From positions 1 to 33,201 of the forward strand of contig CAYVJA010000029.1 in NCBI GenBank assembly GCA_964451605.1: 33,201 nt of DNA, in the 5' to 3' direction. This stretch comes from JAQVSH01 sp964451605. Lineage in GTDB: Bacteria > Bacteroidota > Bacteroidia > Bacteroidales > UBA4181. A program made the translations under genes and the position numbers. The notes under the pieces are model-generated. The model saw only the letters and a list, made by a program, of their open reading frames with translations, ran no database searches and was not told the origin of the DNA. Below are positions 7,311-16,864 of this stretch, piece after piece. Position 1 is the stretch's first letter; every line of letters begins with the position of its first letter.

Positions 7311-9206
7311 CTAAATGGATAACAGATAGCGAATTAGCTCCTCTTGCTCCGTTTCTGAAAGGTCCGAAACCTTTCCATGAAGTCCATCGGGATTTTCCGT
7401 AACCATCGCCTCCTTTAAGGTCAACGCACGGCCATCGTACAGATAGGGTGCAGTCCGCCACAACTCTTGCAGTCCGGGGGTATCGAAAGCGGCATTTTTA
7501 TACTCATAGTGCCCGCTTCCCACATTGTGCAATTTCTGGTCGGTATAGTAGGTTCCCGAATGGCATCGTGCACAACCCAATGCATCAAAGTGGGCTTTAC
7601 CTTTAAGCGCTTGCTCCGATAATGCGCCATTCTCTAAATAAGGGCTGGCAACCGGACGCATCGCCATCAGAAAACTGTCGATATCGGGAGCCACTTCGGC
7701 CGTTTGGTTCGAAAAGAGGGTAAAGTACAAACCTTTTCGAACCGCAAGAGGCGCATTGGCACGGATTCCGGTAATCATACAAGGAGGCGTAACGTGCGAG
7801 AAAAGCAGGCTCTTGGTATTCTTGGGATTATTGGCACCATCGTTCATCTGATCCCAATTCACCCCGTCGGCTCTTCCATCGGGGTGACAAGAGATACAGC
7901 TATGCCAGCCCTGATAGCAGATAGATGCATCGTAGAAAGAGAACTCGCCCCTGCGAACCGCATTCATGGGTGGTTCATCGCCTAAAACAATGCATTTCGA
8001 GCTGAAGGGAAGAGTCAGGTCAACCCTTTCCAGCTGCCCCGAAAAGTAAGTAGTAACCCATGCCTTACCGCCGCATTCAACCACATAACGAGGCCCTCTT
8101 CCCTGTAAAGAAATCCTTTTTGAAATAGATGGCACTAAATAGAAACGACCCGAAAGCGAGCCAAAGCCATTGCTTTCCTGTTTTTTAAGATAGGCTCCTT
8201 CGGGCGAATCGATCGCCTGATGAAGCGCCAACCTGTCGATCACATAGAGTTGATGCACCCCGGAAAGAGCCACCAAGAGTTTCGAACCATCGGCCGAAAC
8301 CGATATGCCGCAAGGGTTTGCAGCTCCCACAGTACCCTCATCGAGCGCAACAGTGGTGGGATGTTCCGGATCGGCGGTCTCATAGATGGAGAGCGCATTA
8401 GAATTGATCCACCCCCAATCCAGTTTGTTGGCAGGCTGTGCAAACTGAGAAATAGTGTGGGTAAGATAAATAAACTTTCCATCGGGCGAAAAGCAGAGAT
8501 CCTCGGCAAGCTGGGCCCCGTTCTGAATAGGAGCGTGGGTAACCAACTCGCGGGTATCAGTCTTAAACAGAGAGACGCGGGCGGTGATATAATCGTCGGT
8601 ACCTCTCTGCAAAGGAAGATAATTGGCAACCGCCAGAAGAGAGCCATCGGGCGAGACCTTCACCGATTTAGGCTCTCTGATTACGGGAAGTTGTGCGATA
8701 CAACTTTGGGTAGACGGATTAACCACCGAAACCGAATTCGAAAAACGATTGGCCACGTAGAGCAACTCCTTCACCGCATCGAATGCCAGCGCCGTGGGAG
8801 TATGGCCTACAGCCAGTTTCCAAAGCAAAGAGTCGTTCAAAGTAGAAAGGGCATATACATGTCCCTGTGATGCGCCGTCGGTCAGATAGAGTTGCAGGCC
8901 ATCGGCCGAAACGGCAAGTGCCTTGGGATGAAAAGGGAGCGAAATCGTACGCTCAACAAGTGAAGATTCCACATCGACCACCGCCACCGAAGCAGCAGTC
9001 GACAACCCCACATAGATATTTTTGCCCGAAGGATGGCTCACCACCGAAAGCGGAGAGAGATAAACAGGGCCCTGAGCCTGATTCTTGTCAAAGGCTTCGG
9101 AATTCTCTTGGCTTTGTTGATTGCCGGAACCGGAAGATGAGTTACAGCCACAGACCATTAACAGAAGCAAAAGAAGTGGGGAGAGAGAGTATAGGGAAGT
9201 GTGCAT
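7311..9206 (-). CDS. YVTN beta-propeller fused to MauG/peroxidase-type di-haem cytochrome c, lipoprotein
   Basis: The 631-residue protein has a lipoprotein signal peptide with the lipobox ending in LLMVCGC (lipidated Cys near residue 21). Residues about 50-350 form a beta-propeller of the YVTN/40-residue type, with repeated blocks such as VSHPSGKNIYVG, VSADGLQLYLTD, FDAVKELLYVANR and VSPDGSLLAVANY. The C-terminal part has two haem-binding motifs, CISCH (C437-H441) and CARCH (C545-H549), and ends with WRTAPYLYDGRALTL and a YLLS-like tail, the signature of bacterial cytochrome c peroxidase/MauG relatives. It would sit in the periplasm or at the outer surface and carry out an oxidation or peroxide reduction. 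The substrate is unknown. It is bracketed by inverted repeat copies together with the DUF5723 gene. Confidence 0.85.
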   Translation of the reverse strand: MHTSLYSLSPLLLLLLMVCGCNSSSGSGNQQSQENSEAFDKNQAQGPVYLSPLSVVSHPSGKNIYVGLSTAASVAVVDVESSLVERTISLPFHPKALAVSADGLQLYLTDGASQGHVYALSTLNDSLLWKLAVGHTPTALAFDAVKELLYVANRFSNSVSVVNPSTQSCIAQLPVIREPKSVKVSPDGSLLAVANYLPLQRGTDDYITARVSLFKTDTRELVTHAPIQNGAQLAEDLCFSPDGKFIYLTHTISQFAQPANKLDWGWINSNALSIYETADPEHPTTVALDEGTVGAANPCGISVSADGSKLLVALSGVHQLYVIDRLALHQAIDSPEGAYLKKQESNGFGSLSGRFYLVPSISKRISLQGRGPRYVVECGGKAWVTTYFSGQLERVDLTLPFSSKCIVLGDEPPMNAVRRGEFSFYDASICYQGWHSCISCHPDGRADGVNWDQMNDGANNPKNTKSLLFSHVTPPCMITGIRANAPLAVRKGLYFTLFSNQTAEVAPDIDSFLMAMRPVASPYLENGALSEQALKGKAHFDALGCARCHSGTYYTDQKLHNVGSGHYEYKNAAFDTPGLQELWRTAPYLYDGRALTLKEAMVTENPDGLHGKVSDLSETEQEELIRYLLSI

Positions 9207-9224
9207 AGAAGAGAAACAGAATCA

Positions 9225-9410
9225 AATGGTTAATGGTTAACGGTGAATGGTTAATTAATGCTCTAATACATCGAAGCGCTAATGCGCTTCAAGTGCTCTA
9301 ATGCTGCGCTTCGCGCCATGAACCAAGGTTTTTTTCGCGCTTGCGCGTATAATAATAGAGGATTAACCATTGACCATTCACCACTAACCATTAGCGCGTA
9401 GCGCTATTAC
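9225..9410. repeat. Intergenic repeat locus B with terminal inverted repeats
   Basis: Outer arms TTAATGGTTAACGGTGAATGG (about 9227-9257) and CCATTCACCACTAACCATTA (about 9360-9392) are imperfect inverted copies. Between them lie the 47-bp block 9257-9303 (inverted copy of 5812-5858), TGCTGCGCTTCGCGCC, and CGCGCTTGCGCG after a run of seven Ts. The element looks MITE-like or REP-like and contains no coding region. Confidence 0.65.
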
Positions 9411-9460
9411 GCGAATATACGCAAGTTTAGGCATGAATCCATCGCATGCGGTTGAGTCGA

Positions 9461-9492
9461 TTGGTATAGATCATTACAATTATGTACATTTG
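9461..9492 (+). promoter_or_regulatory. Promoter of maeB
   Basis: TACATTTG at 9485-9492 is an exact -7 match (TAnnTTTG). TTGG at 9461-9464, 20 bases upstream, is a poor but suitably spaced -33 element. The 5' leader would be about 60 nt. Confidence 0.45.
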
Positions 9493-9557
9493 CGCTCCAT
9501 ATACTTCCGCTTTATAATAGGAAGACGGTAATAAATAGAAAGTTAACACTTATCCGC

Positions 9558-11852
9558 ATGAGTAAAATTACCAAAGAAGCCGCTTTACTTTACCATTCAC
9601 AAGGAAAGCCGGGCAAAATTGAGGTGGTTCCCACCAAACCCTACTCCACTCAGGCCGATTTGGCTCTGGCCTATTCGCCGGGTGTAGCTGAACCCTGCCT
9701 CGAAATTGAAAAAGATCCTGCAAAGGCCTATGACTATACCGCCAAAGGGAATTTGGTGGCCGTGATCTCTAACGGAACCGCAGTGCTCGGATTGGGCGAT
9801 ATCGGAACCCTGGCCGGGAAACCGGTAATGGAGGGAAAAGGACTCCTCTTTAAAATCTATGCGGGCATCGATGTGTTCGACATTGAAGTGGACGAAAAAG
9901 ATCCCGAAAAGTTCATTCAGGCGGTTAAGGCCATTGCCCCCACCTTTGGGGGCATCAATCTGGAAGATATCAAAGCACCTGAATGTTTCGAAATCGAGGA
10001 GCGGTTAAAGGCTGAACTCGATATTCCCGTGATGCACGACGACCAGCATGGAACCGCTATTATCTCGAGTGCTGGTTTATTGAATGCTCTCGAGGTTGCC
10101 GGCAAAAAGATCGACGAAATTCAAATTGTAGTAAACGGTGCAGGTGCCTCGGCCAATTCTTGTACAAAACTTTATATTGCGCTGGGTGCCAAAAAAGAGA
10201 ATATTATAATGCTCGACAGCAAGGGGGTTATTTCGACCGCCCGGACCGATCTGAATGCATCGAAAAAGGTGTTTGCCACCAACCGTACCGACATTACCAC
10301 TCTGGCCGACGCCATTAAGGGAGCGGATATGTTTCTGGGGCTCTCCAAAGGGAATGTGCTGAGTCAGGAGATGATCCGGAGCATGAACGCCAACCCCATC
10401 GTCTTTGCCCTGGCCAACCCCACTCCCGAAATCTCTTACGAAGATGCCATAGCTTCACGGCCCGATGTCATTATGGCTACCGGACGCTCCGACTATCCCA
10501 ACCAGATCAACAATGTAATCGGGTTCCCCTACATTTTCCGGGGCGCACTCGATACCAGAGCCCGTGCCATTAACGAAGAGATGAAACTGGCTGCCGTAAA
10601 GGCTATTGCCGACCTGGCCAAAGCTCCGGTTCCCGATGTGGTGAACGTGGCTTACAATGTTTCAAGGCTTAGCTTTGGACGTAACTATTTTATTCCCAAA
10701 CCAGTAGATCCACGCCTCATCACCGAGGTATCGTGTGCCGTTGCCAAAGCAGCCATCGAATCGGGTGTAGCACGGCATGAAATCACCGATTGGGAGAGCT
10801 ACAAAATGCAACTGCGCGAAAAAATGGGCTACGAAAGCCGGATGACCCGCCGCTTTATCGATATGGCACGCAGCAACCCCAAACGGGTAGTCTTTGCGGA
10901 AGGGAGCCATCCGAATATGCTCAAAGCAGCCGTACAGGCCTACGAAGAGGGTATCTGCAAACCGATTCTGTTGGGCAACGACGAGAAAATTGCCAAGATG
11001 GCGGCCGAACTTGAGCTCAGCCTGGAAGGATGCGAAGTGGTAAATCTGCGTCACGACAATCAGGAACCACGTCGTGCCCGTTATGCACATCTCCTTGCCG
11101 AAAAGCGGGGGCGCGAAGGAGCCACCTACGATGAAGCCCGCGATAAGATGTTCGAGCGCAACTACTTTGGAATGATGATGGTAGAAACCGGCGATGCCGA
11201 TGCCTTTATCACCGGAGTCTACACTAAATACTCGAATACCATAAAAGTGGCAAAAGAGGTGATTGGCATCCGCGACGGGCTCAACCATTTTGGTACTATG
11301 CATATTCTCACCTCCAAAAAGGGCACCTATTTTATGTGCGACACCCTCATTAACCGGCACCCCGACAGTGAAACCCTGGTTGATATTGCCCGTCTTGCCG
11401 AGCATACCGTTCGTTTCTTTGCCATGGAGCCGGTGATTGCCATGCTCTCGTACTCCAATTTTGGAGCCGATACCGAAGGGAGCCCGGCAATGGTACACGA
11501 GGCAGTTAAAACAATGCACGAGAATTATCCTCAACTGGCCATCGACGGCGAGATGCAGGTTAATATTGCCCTCAACAAAGAGCTGCGCGACCGGAAATAC
11601 CCTTTCACCCGACTGTCTGGCAAAGAGGTAAACACATTGGTGTTTCCTAACCTCAGCTCAGCCAACTCAGCCTACAAACTGCTCCGCGAAATGGGCTATG
11701 CCGAATCGATAGGGCCTATCCAGATGGGTCTTAAGAAACCGATTCACTTTACCGACTTCGAGAGTTCGGTTCGCGACATTGTAAACATCACCGCAGTGGC
11801 CGTAATCGATGCCATCGTACAAGAGCAACTCGACAAAAGCGCCGCTTCCTGA
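9558..11852 (+). CDS. maeB: NADP-dependent malic enzyme, MaeB type
   Basis: This enzyme oxidatively decarboxylates malate to pyruvate and supplies NADPH, in the cytoplasm. The 764-residue length is that of the MaeB class. The malic enzyme N-terminal domain (about 15-150) has LALAYSPGVAEPCLEI and GNLVAVISNGTAVLGLGDIG; the NAD(P)-binding domain (about 160-400) follows the motif VMHDDQHGTAII and contains VVNGAGASANSC; residues about 430-755 form the phosphotransacetylase-like domain (VVFAEGSHPNMLKAAV, ADAFITGV), which in this class is thought to be regulatory. It is a single gene with its own promoter, convergent with the next gene. It is not linked to arabinose use except as general central metabolism. 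Confidence 0.95.
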   Translation: MSKITKEAALLYHSQGKPGKIEVVPTKPYSTQADLALAYSPGVAEPCLEIEKDPAKAYDYTAKGNLVAVISNGTAVLGLGDIGTLAGKPVMEGKGLLFKIYAGIDVFDIEVDEKDPEKFIQAVKAIAPTFGGINLEDIKAPECFEIEERLKAELDIPVMHDDQHGTAIISSAGLLNALEVAGKKIDEIQIVVNGAGASANSCTKLYIALGAKKENIIMLDSKGVISTARTDLNASKKVFATNRTDITTLADAIKGADMFLGLSKGNVLSQEMIRSMNANPIVFALANPTPEISYEDAIASRPDVIMATGRSDYPNQINNVIGFPYIFRGALDTRARAINEEMKLAAVKAIADLAKAPVPDVVNVAYNVSRLSFGRNYFIPKPVDPRLITEVSCAVAKAAIESGVARHEITDWESYKMQLREKMGYESRMTRRFIDMARSNPKRVVFAEGSHPNMLKAAVQAYEEGICKPILLGNDEKIAKMAAELELSLEGCEVVNLRHDNQEPRRARYAHLLAEKRGREGATYDEARDKMFERNYFGMMMVETGDADAFITGVYTKYSNTIKVAKEVIGIRDGLNHFGTMHILTSKKGTYFMCDTLINRHPDSETLVDIARLAEHTVRFFAMEPVIAMLSYSNFGADTEGSPAMVHEAVKTMHENYPQLAIDGEMQVNIALNKELRDRKYPFTRLSGKEVNTLVFPNLSSANSAYKLLREMGYAESIGPIQMGLKKPIHFTDFESSVRDIVNITAVAVIDAIVQEQLDKSAAS

Positions 11853-11953
11853 TTTTCGCAAAAATAATCGATTGTCTTCTACACTCGAAAACATATGCAA
11901 ATACAGAAGAATTTTCCTATACAATCGAAAATTTTCACAGACTTTGTGCTCAT

Positions 11954-14719
11954 CTACCACGTTCCCTTCTCCCTGCCCACCGACAGATAGACCTCGTCCG
12001 ATCCCACCATTCCTGTGGGTGAATAACTCTCCACCCGCACCCGCAGCGTTCGGGCAAAGTTTCTGCCCACAGGCAGACTCACCTCAGCCTTTCCCTGATC
12101 GGAGGTTACCATTTCGGGAACCCAGAGAAGCGTGGGTTGCCTGTGGTAGGTGAGACGGTCGGGGAACTCTGCAGGAACATATTTAGGAACATAATATATC
12201 CGGGGGGTAGCCACACCCCGGATGTAGGTGGTTATCTTGCCGGTCCTTTCGGCCCTGACAATCCCGTGCCCCTCTTTGGTAGTGATTACAATGGCACAAC
12301 CAGTCGTACTCCCTTCATTCTCAATTGAAAAAAGTGAGGATAACCCCTCCTCAACCAATCCAGTATTATACCTGGATAAATAGACTTTTGATAACAATAC
12401 CTCCACTCCTACCAACTCCGAGACCGGGATATTGCGCAACAAGTTTTCACTGAATGCGTGATAATCTTCCCATCCCTGAGGCGTCGAAGGCTTTGGTCCC
12501 GCATAAGGTAACGGTGCTCCATCAATTGAAATGGCTACAGGTCGACGCCCAATTACGAAACGCGGCTCATAACCCAGCCGGTACACAGAGTCGAAAAACA
12601 TGACATCAAACACTTTCGTTAGATAGCCCTTTCTAAACCCAGGCACCTCATGCTCCAATACTTCCAGCAGATTGCTGAAGCGGTCGAATTTTCCCATAGC
12701 CTTCTCGTCGAGCACGATATCGGCATTTCCGGGACCGTTTTTGTTATACGAATTTTTAATAAAGGGCTTTTTTGTAATGGATACCTCTTCAATATAGTAC
12801 ATGCCAGGTATGCGTTTCAGACTATCCAGGAAAGCCTGTTCCACCTCTTTCTGATGCCTGAAGTTTTCGAGCAGAGCCATCACCCCGATGCTCTGTTGCG
12901 GAAGGCGCGGAGCGTAGACCTTAGGCTTTTGCAACTCCTGTTGAGGATCCAACTCAAAGCCCACATTGAACCTGTCGATTTTACCTTTGTTATCGTAGGC
13001 CCAAAGCGACAACTTGGTAGTTCCCCGCAGGGGCAAATCGGTAAAAGCAAATTGTCCACTTACGTTGGTGTACTTTTCTCTGGTAAAGGAGTAGTCGCCC
13101 TGTGCCAAGAGAGAGATCTTCCGATCGGGAATAGGATAATTGAACATATTCGTAATTCTGCCCGACAATCTAAATCCCTCTTCGGATTGCATCTCAAACT
13201 CTTTTTCCTTCGATTTCTTGTCCGAACGAGCTCTTTTTCGTGTATCCTCAGGTTCAACTTTTCGCAGAAACCCTCTCCAACCGTGGGTCAGCATCACCAG
13301 ATTGAGTGCAGAGGCCACAGAATCGTAAGGATTCGAAAAGTAGTATTGTGCCTCTTCTACCTCACCCTTTAGAAAGCCCTGCAGAAGCATCCGGCTCACC
13401 AGCGAAGCCGTCGAAGGGTCGGACGGAGAGTAGAGGCTGTCGNNNNNNNNNNNNNNNNNNNNNNNNNNNNNNNNNNNNNNNNNNNNNNNNNNNNNNNNNN
13501 NNNNNNNNNNNNNCTGCAGATCCACCGCGATCCGTTGCTGCTTCAGCGGAAGGAAACAGAGCCTCTCGGCCAGCGGTTCGGCCTTCGAGTTATAGAGGGT
13601 AAGCCGCGTGATACCTCCCGGTAGCTCTGCATCGGGTATCTGCACCGAAAGCGTGGGCAGATCGCAGCGCAAAGCATAGGTTTCCGGCTTATAACCGGGC
13701 GACTGCACCACCAGATAGAGAACCCGTCTGGGGCCGGTCTCGCCCGGCGAGAGGGAGACGATTGCGGTAAGGCTTCCAGTGGCGGCAAGGCTGTCTGTGC
13801 CAATAACGGTTAGCGATACTCCCAATTTTTCAGGCTGCGGCAGCGCAATTCGCTGTCCTGTAAAGAGTCGGGCCGTATAGCTTTTTCCGGGCTGAGGGGT
13901 AATTAGAAAAGAGCCCATACCCAGATGTTCCGATTGGAAGGAGTAAATCACAGAATCATTCTGATCGAGAATTTGCCCTTCAATCTCTACCCCGTACCCG
14001 TCGGTAGCCAGTGCCTTAAAGGCCATACGGCAGGGGATTCCTTCCACCCAACTGCCCCCTTCGGGCAAAAAGGCCACATCAAGCATGGGCAGAGAGTCGG
14101 CTGCAGAAGTGCTATCGTTTTCCGCACCCTTCTCCTCACCCTCCTCTCCGGGGCGGACTCGGCGCCATACCATATGTTTGGACATTCCAACCCATGCCTG
14201 CTTCCACTGTTGGGGTCGGGCATTCAGATTTTCGACAGTAGTTTTCTGCCACACCGGAAGAATACAATTAAAAGCATAGGTCGAGTCAAAATGGTTCGAC
14301 CACTGGGTATAAGCCCTCAACTGAAAGAAAGCATCACGGGCTTGGTTCTGCGACAAGACGAAGGAGCCAAAGGCGGTTCCATTCTCCAACTCCAGCACCA
14401 GATCCTGCACAACCTTGAGCTCCGGGCTGATCAGATCTACATAGAGCCTTCGGCTGTGGGTAGTGGGTTCGAGCGTCTGGTCGTTAAGCACCCAACCCGA
14501 AAACCAGATGGTATCGCCGGCCGCATAGACCTCGCGGTCAGTAAAGAGATGAATCTGTTCAGGCGCGTAGCGCATCTGCCGCTCCATCTCCTGCGCAAAG
14601 AGCCGGGTAAAAGCAGCGGGAAGTCGGGGTACCTCTTGGGCTGTGGCAAGAGAAGAGAAGATCCCTGAAACAACGAAAAAGAGGAGAAGCGAGAGACCAG
14701 AAACAGAGGAGAACTTCAT
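11954..14719 (-). CDS. Large secreted protein, MG2-like and TonB-plug-like domains (contains assembly gap)
   Basis: The protein of about 921 residues is complete at both ends, but 71 unknown bases (13443-13513) interrupt it. I choose the ATG at 14719 because a signal peptide follows directly (KFSSVSGLSLLLFFVVSG, ending near ATAQE); the open frame extends ten codons further upstream. Residues about 45-145 (EQIHLFTDREVYAAGDTIWF) match the MG2 macroglobulin-like domain seen in many Bacteroidetes surface proteins. The C-terminal third has a carboxypeptidase-regulatory-like beta domain (RLSGRITNMFNYPIPDRKIS) and a plug-like segment (RFVIGRRPVAISIDGAPL). Proteins of this layout are usually unannotated and their role is unknown. 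The reading frame is kept across the Ns, which fits a gap of true or multiple-of-three-compatible size. Confidence 0.7.
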   Translation of the reverse strand: MKFSSVSGLSLLLFFVVSGIFSSLATAQEVPRLPAAFTRLFAQEMERQMRYAPEQIHLFTDREVYAAGDTIWFSGWVLNDQTLEPTTHSRRLYVDLISPELKVVQDLVLELENGTAFGSFVLSQNQARDAFFQLRAYTQWSNHFDSTYAFNCILPVWQKTTVENLNARPQQWKQAWVGMSKHMVWRRVRPGEEGEEKGAENDSTSAADSLPMLDVAFLPEGGSWVEGIPCRMAFKALATDGYGVEIEGQILDQNDSVIYSFQSEHLGMGSFLITPQPGKSYTARLFTGQRIALPQPEKLGVSLTVIGTDSLAATGSLTAIVSLSPGETGPRRVLYLVVQSPGYKPETYALRCDLPTLSVQIPDAELPGGITRLTLYNSKAEPLAERLCFLPLKQQRIAVDLQXXXXXXXXXXXXXXXXXXXXXXXXDSLYSPSDPSTASLVSRMLLQGFLKGEVEEAQYYFSNPYDSVASALNLVMLTHGWRGFLRKVEPEDTRKRARSDKKSKEKEFEMQSEEGFRLSGRITNMFNYPIPDRKISLLAQGDYSFTREKYTNVSGQFAFTDLPLRGTTKLSLWAYDNKGKIDRFNVGFELDPQQELQKPKVYAPRLPQQSIGVMALLENFRHQKEVEQAFLDSLKRIPGMYYIEEVSITKKPFIKNSYNKNGPGNADIVLDEKAMGKFDRFSNLLEVLEHEVPGFRKGYLTKVFDVMFFDSVYRLGYEPRFVIGRRPVAISIDGAPLPYAGPKPSTPQGWEDYHAFSENLLRNIPVSELVGVEVLLSKVYLSRYNTGLVEEGLSSLFSIENEGSTTGCAIVITTKEGHGIVRAERTGKITTYIRGVATPRIYYVPKYVPAEFPDRLTYHRQPTLLWVPEMVTSDQGKAEVSLPVGRNFARTLRVRVESYSPTGMVGSDEVYLSVGREKGTW
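13443..13513. other. Run of 71 Ns (assembly gap)
   Basis: Seventy-one unknown bases inside the MG2-like gene. The frame is open and the same on both sides if the length is taken as written. Confidence 1.
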
Positions 14720-14867
14720 ACAAAGCAGGTTTTGAGGCGCCATATGCATAAATCTTCATAATTCTTTTAGAAAAATAGAGATTACTTTTATCGTATGCAA
14801 TACTGCAAAGAAAGAATGTTTCACAAATGGGAAAATAAAGTGCTGCAAGCAAGGGGTATATGGTGAA

Positions 14868-15085
14868 TATGCGCTGCGCGCAGGTGCTCCAGAGCTTCGA
14901 AGCGCGTTCGCGCTTCAAGTGCTGCGCTTCGCGCGAAACAACAAATACGCGCAAGCGCGGACGTTTTGGAGCAGAGGGTGACGCAGGGGTTGGCCGTTTG
15001 GATGAACTGCCTCTGCGACATTGGAGAAGTTAGGCGGGGCCCCATCGCTCAGGTGCGCTTCGCGCAAATGGGTAATGCACTGCGC
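14868..15085. repeat. Intergenic repeat locus C
   Basis: Between two divergent genes this GC-rich stretch carries TGCTCCAGAGCTTCGAAGCG, then CGCTTCAAGTGCTGCGCTTC and CGCGCAAGCGCGG, recognisable variants of loci A and B, followed by more GCGCTTCGCGC and CTGCGCG motifs near 15055-15085. The middle (about 14960-15045) is not repeated elsewhere in the window and shows no convincing gene. Confidence 0.55.
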
Positions 15086-15134
15086 GAAAAAAAATCCACT
15101 TTGCCTAAAAAAAATTAACAAAAAGAAAAAAACA

Positions 15135-15171
15135 TTTGATTATGTCAAATTATGAGTGTTATATTTACACT
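15135..15171 (+). promoter_or_regulatory. Promoter of the arabinose operon with candidate AraR operator
   Basis: TTTG (15135-15138) and TATATTTA (15160-15167) make a -33/-7 pair with a 21-bp spacer, about 55 bases before the symporter start. AGTGT-N7-ACACT (15155-15171) is an inverted repeat lying on the -7 box, and TTTGA-N5-TCAAA (15135-15149) lies on the -33 box. Either is placed as a repressor operator would be; AraR is the obvious candidate, by inference. Confidence 0.55.
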
Positions 15172-15221
15172 ATTAGATCTACCAACACGCATTCTATTAA
15201 CCTTTAAAAAAATTAACATTA

Positions 15222-16856
15222 GTGGGAACAATTGATTTATCGATCATTGGGCTGTTTTTAATGGCTCTTGTGGGAATCGCCCTTTGGGTGATGAGGCACA
15301 AAAAGGACGATACCAGCGACTACTTCCTCTCGGGACGTAGCGAAACCTGGTTGGCAGTGGGAGCGGCCATTTTTGCCGCGAATATCGGCTCCGAACACTT
15401 GGTGGGTTTGGCCGGAGCAGGCGCCGAAAGTGGCATGGCCATGGCGCATTGGGAGATGCAAGGCTGGATGATTCTGATTCTGGGTTGGGTATTTGTTCCG
15501 TTCTATGCCCACAGCAAAGTATTCACCATGCCGGAGTTTTTGATGAAACGGTTCAATTCGAACACCAGTTCGTTCCTCTCCATCATTACCCTTATCAGCT
15601 ATGTGCTCACCAAAGTATCGGTTACAGCCTACACGGGGGGTATCTTCCTGCAAGCCGTTACAGGTATCGACACCATTTGGAATGTCGACTTCTTCTGGAT
15701 TGCTGCCATCGGTTTGGTATTGCTCACGGGTCTATACACGGTTGTTGGCGGTATGAAAGGGGTTATGCTTATCTCAGTAGTGCAAACTCCTATCTTGCTG
15801 GCAGGCGCCTTCACCATCCTGATTCTGGGATTGCTCAAAGTGGGCGATGGCACACTTATATCGGGTTGGGACGCTGTGGTAGAATATTCAGGCGACCAAA
15901 TGCACCTGATTCGCTACCCCGGCGATAAGGCGTACGACGATTTCCCGGGTATTACGGTTATTTTCACCGCTGCCATCATCGGTTTCTGGTACTGGTGTAC
16001 CGACCAGCACATCGTGCAACGGACTCTCACGGCGAAAAATCTTAACCACGCCCGTAAGGGAACCATCTTTGCCGGCTTCCTGAAGATCCTTCCCGTTTTT
16101 ATGTTCCTGATTCCCGGTATGATTGCAGCAGCCCTGAAACAACAAGGCGTTATCTCGTTCGACACCAACGATCAGGCCTATGGAAGTCTGGTTACCGCAC
16201 TGCTCCCTGTAGGTATAAAAGGAGTGGTCATTGTGGGCTTTATTGCTGCTCTGATGACTTCCCTGGCTGCGCACTTTAACTCCTCTGCCACCCTCTTTAC
16301 CATCGACTTCTACAAAAACTGGCGCCCCAATGCCAGCGAATCGAAGTTGGTTTTGGTAGGCCGCATAGCTACCATTTCGGTAGTCGTACTCGGTTTAATC
16401 TGGATTCCCATCATGAGGGGTCTGGGCAGCGTTCTCTACGAATATCTGCAGAACGTACAGTCGCTCATTGCACCGGCCATTGCCGCTGTATTTATGTTGG
16501 GTGTTTTCAGCAAGAAAATTACCCCAAAAGCCGGCGAGTGGGGTCTGATTCTCGGATTTCTCGTGGGTATGTTCCGGCTTGCGATGATGATTGTGAAACC
16601 CGAAATGTTCCAGTGGCTCCTTGACATTAACTGGCTCATCTTCTGTATTTACCTCTTCTTCTTTACGATAGCTGTCATGATTGTCATCAGCTTCTTCACC
16701 CCGGCAGCAACCGAAGAGCAACTGCAAGGCATTACCTATTTTTCGCAGTCGGAAAAACAAAAAGAAGAGACCCGCAACAGCTGGTCGGCTTGGGATGTGG
16801 TTACCAGCCTTGTGGTGGTTGCCATTTGTGTTGCTTTCTACTTGAAATTCTGGTAA
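15222..16856 (+). CDS. Sodium:solute symporter (SSS family), probable L-arabinose uptake
   Basis: The 544-residue inner-membrane protein belongs to the SSS/SGLT family: it has DYFLSGRSETWLAVGAAIFAANIGSEHLVGLAGAG near residues 33-67, the classical sodium-site region, and FWYWCTDQHIVQR at about 257-269, the sugar symporter signature. About 14 hydrophobic helices are visible. It is the first gene of a cluster with the arabinose regulator and araDAB, so arabinose is the likely substrate; this is by context. The start is GTG at 15222 (giving GTIDLSIIGLFLM, the expected N-terminus); the next in-frame ATG at 15261 would cut into the first helix. A strong hairpin separates it from the regulator gene. 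Confidence 0.9.
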   Translation: MGTIDLSIIGLFLMALVGIALWVMRHKKDDTSDYFLSGRSETWLAVGAAIFAANIGSEHLVGLAGAGAESGMAMAHWEMQGWMILILGWVFVPFYAHSKVFTMPEFLMKRFNSNTSSFLSIITLISYVLTKVSVTAYTGGIFLQAVTGIDTIWNVDFFWIAAIGLVLLTGLYTVVGGMKGVMLISVVQTPILLAGAFTILILGLLKVGDGTLISGWDAVVEYSGDQMHLIRYPGDKAYDDFPGITVIFTAAIIGFWYWCTDQHIVQRTLTAKNLNHARKGTIFAGFLKILPVFMFLIPGMIAAALKQQGVISFDTNDQAYGSLVTALLPVGIKGVVIVGFIAALMTSLAAHFNSSATLFTIDFYKNWRPNASESKLVLVGRIATISVVVLGLIWIPIMRGLGSVLYEYLQNVQSLIAPAIAAVFMLGVFSKKITPKAGEWGLILGFLVGMFRLAMMIVKPEMFQWLLDINWLIFCIYLFFFTIAVMIVISFFTPAATEEQLQGITYFSQSEKQKEETRNSWSAWDVVTSLVVVAICVAFYLKFW

Positions 16857-16864
16857 CAGGGCAT

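Noticed and set aside
10662..11534. 290-codon minus-strand ORF opposite maeB
   Set aside because: It is a shadow of the strongly coding plus-strand frame of malic enzyme.
11868..11928. Inverted repeat TCGATTGT / ACAATCGA between maeB and the MG2-like gene as a bidirectional terminator
   Set aside because: The arms are only 8 bp with a 45-nt loop, so a functional hairpin is doubtful.
14915..15121. 68-codon minus-strand ORF within repeat locus C
   Set aside because: It is largely made of the GC-rich repeat and gives no plausible protein.
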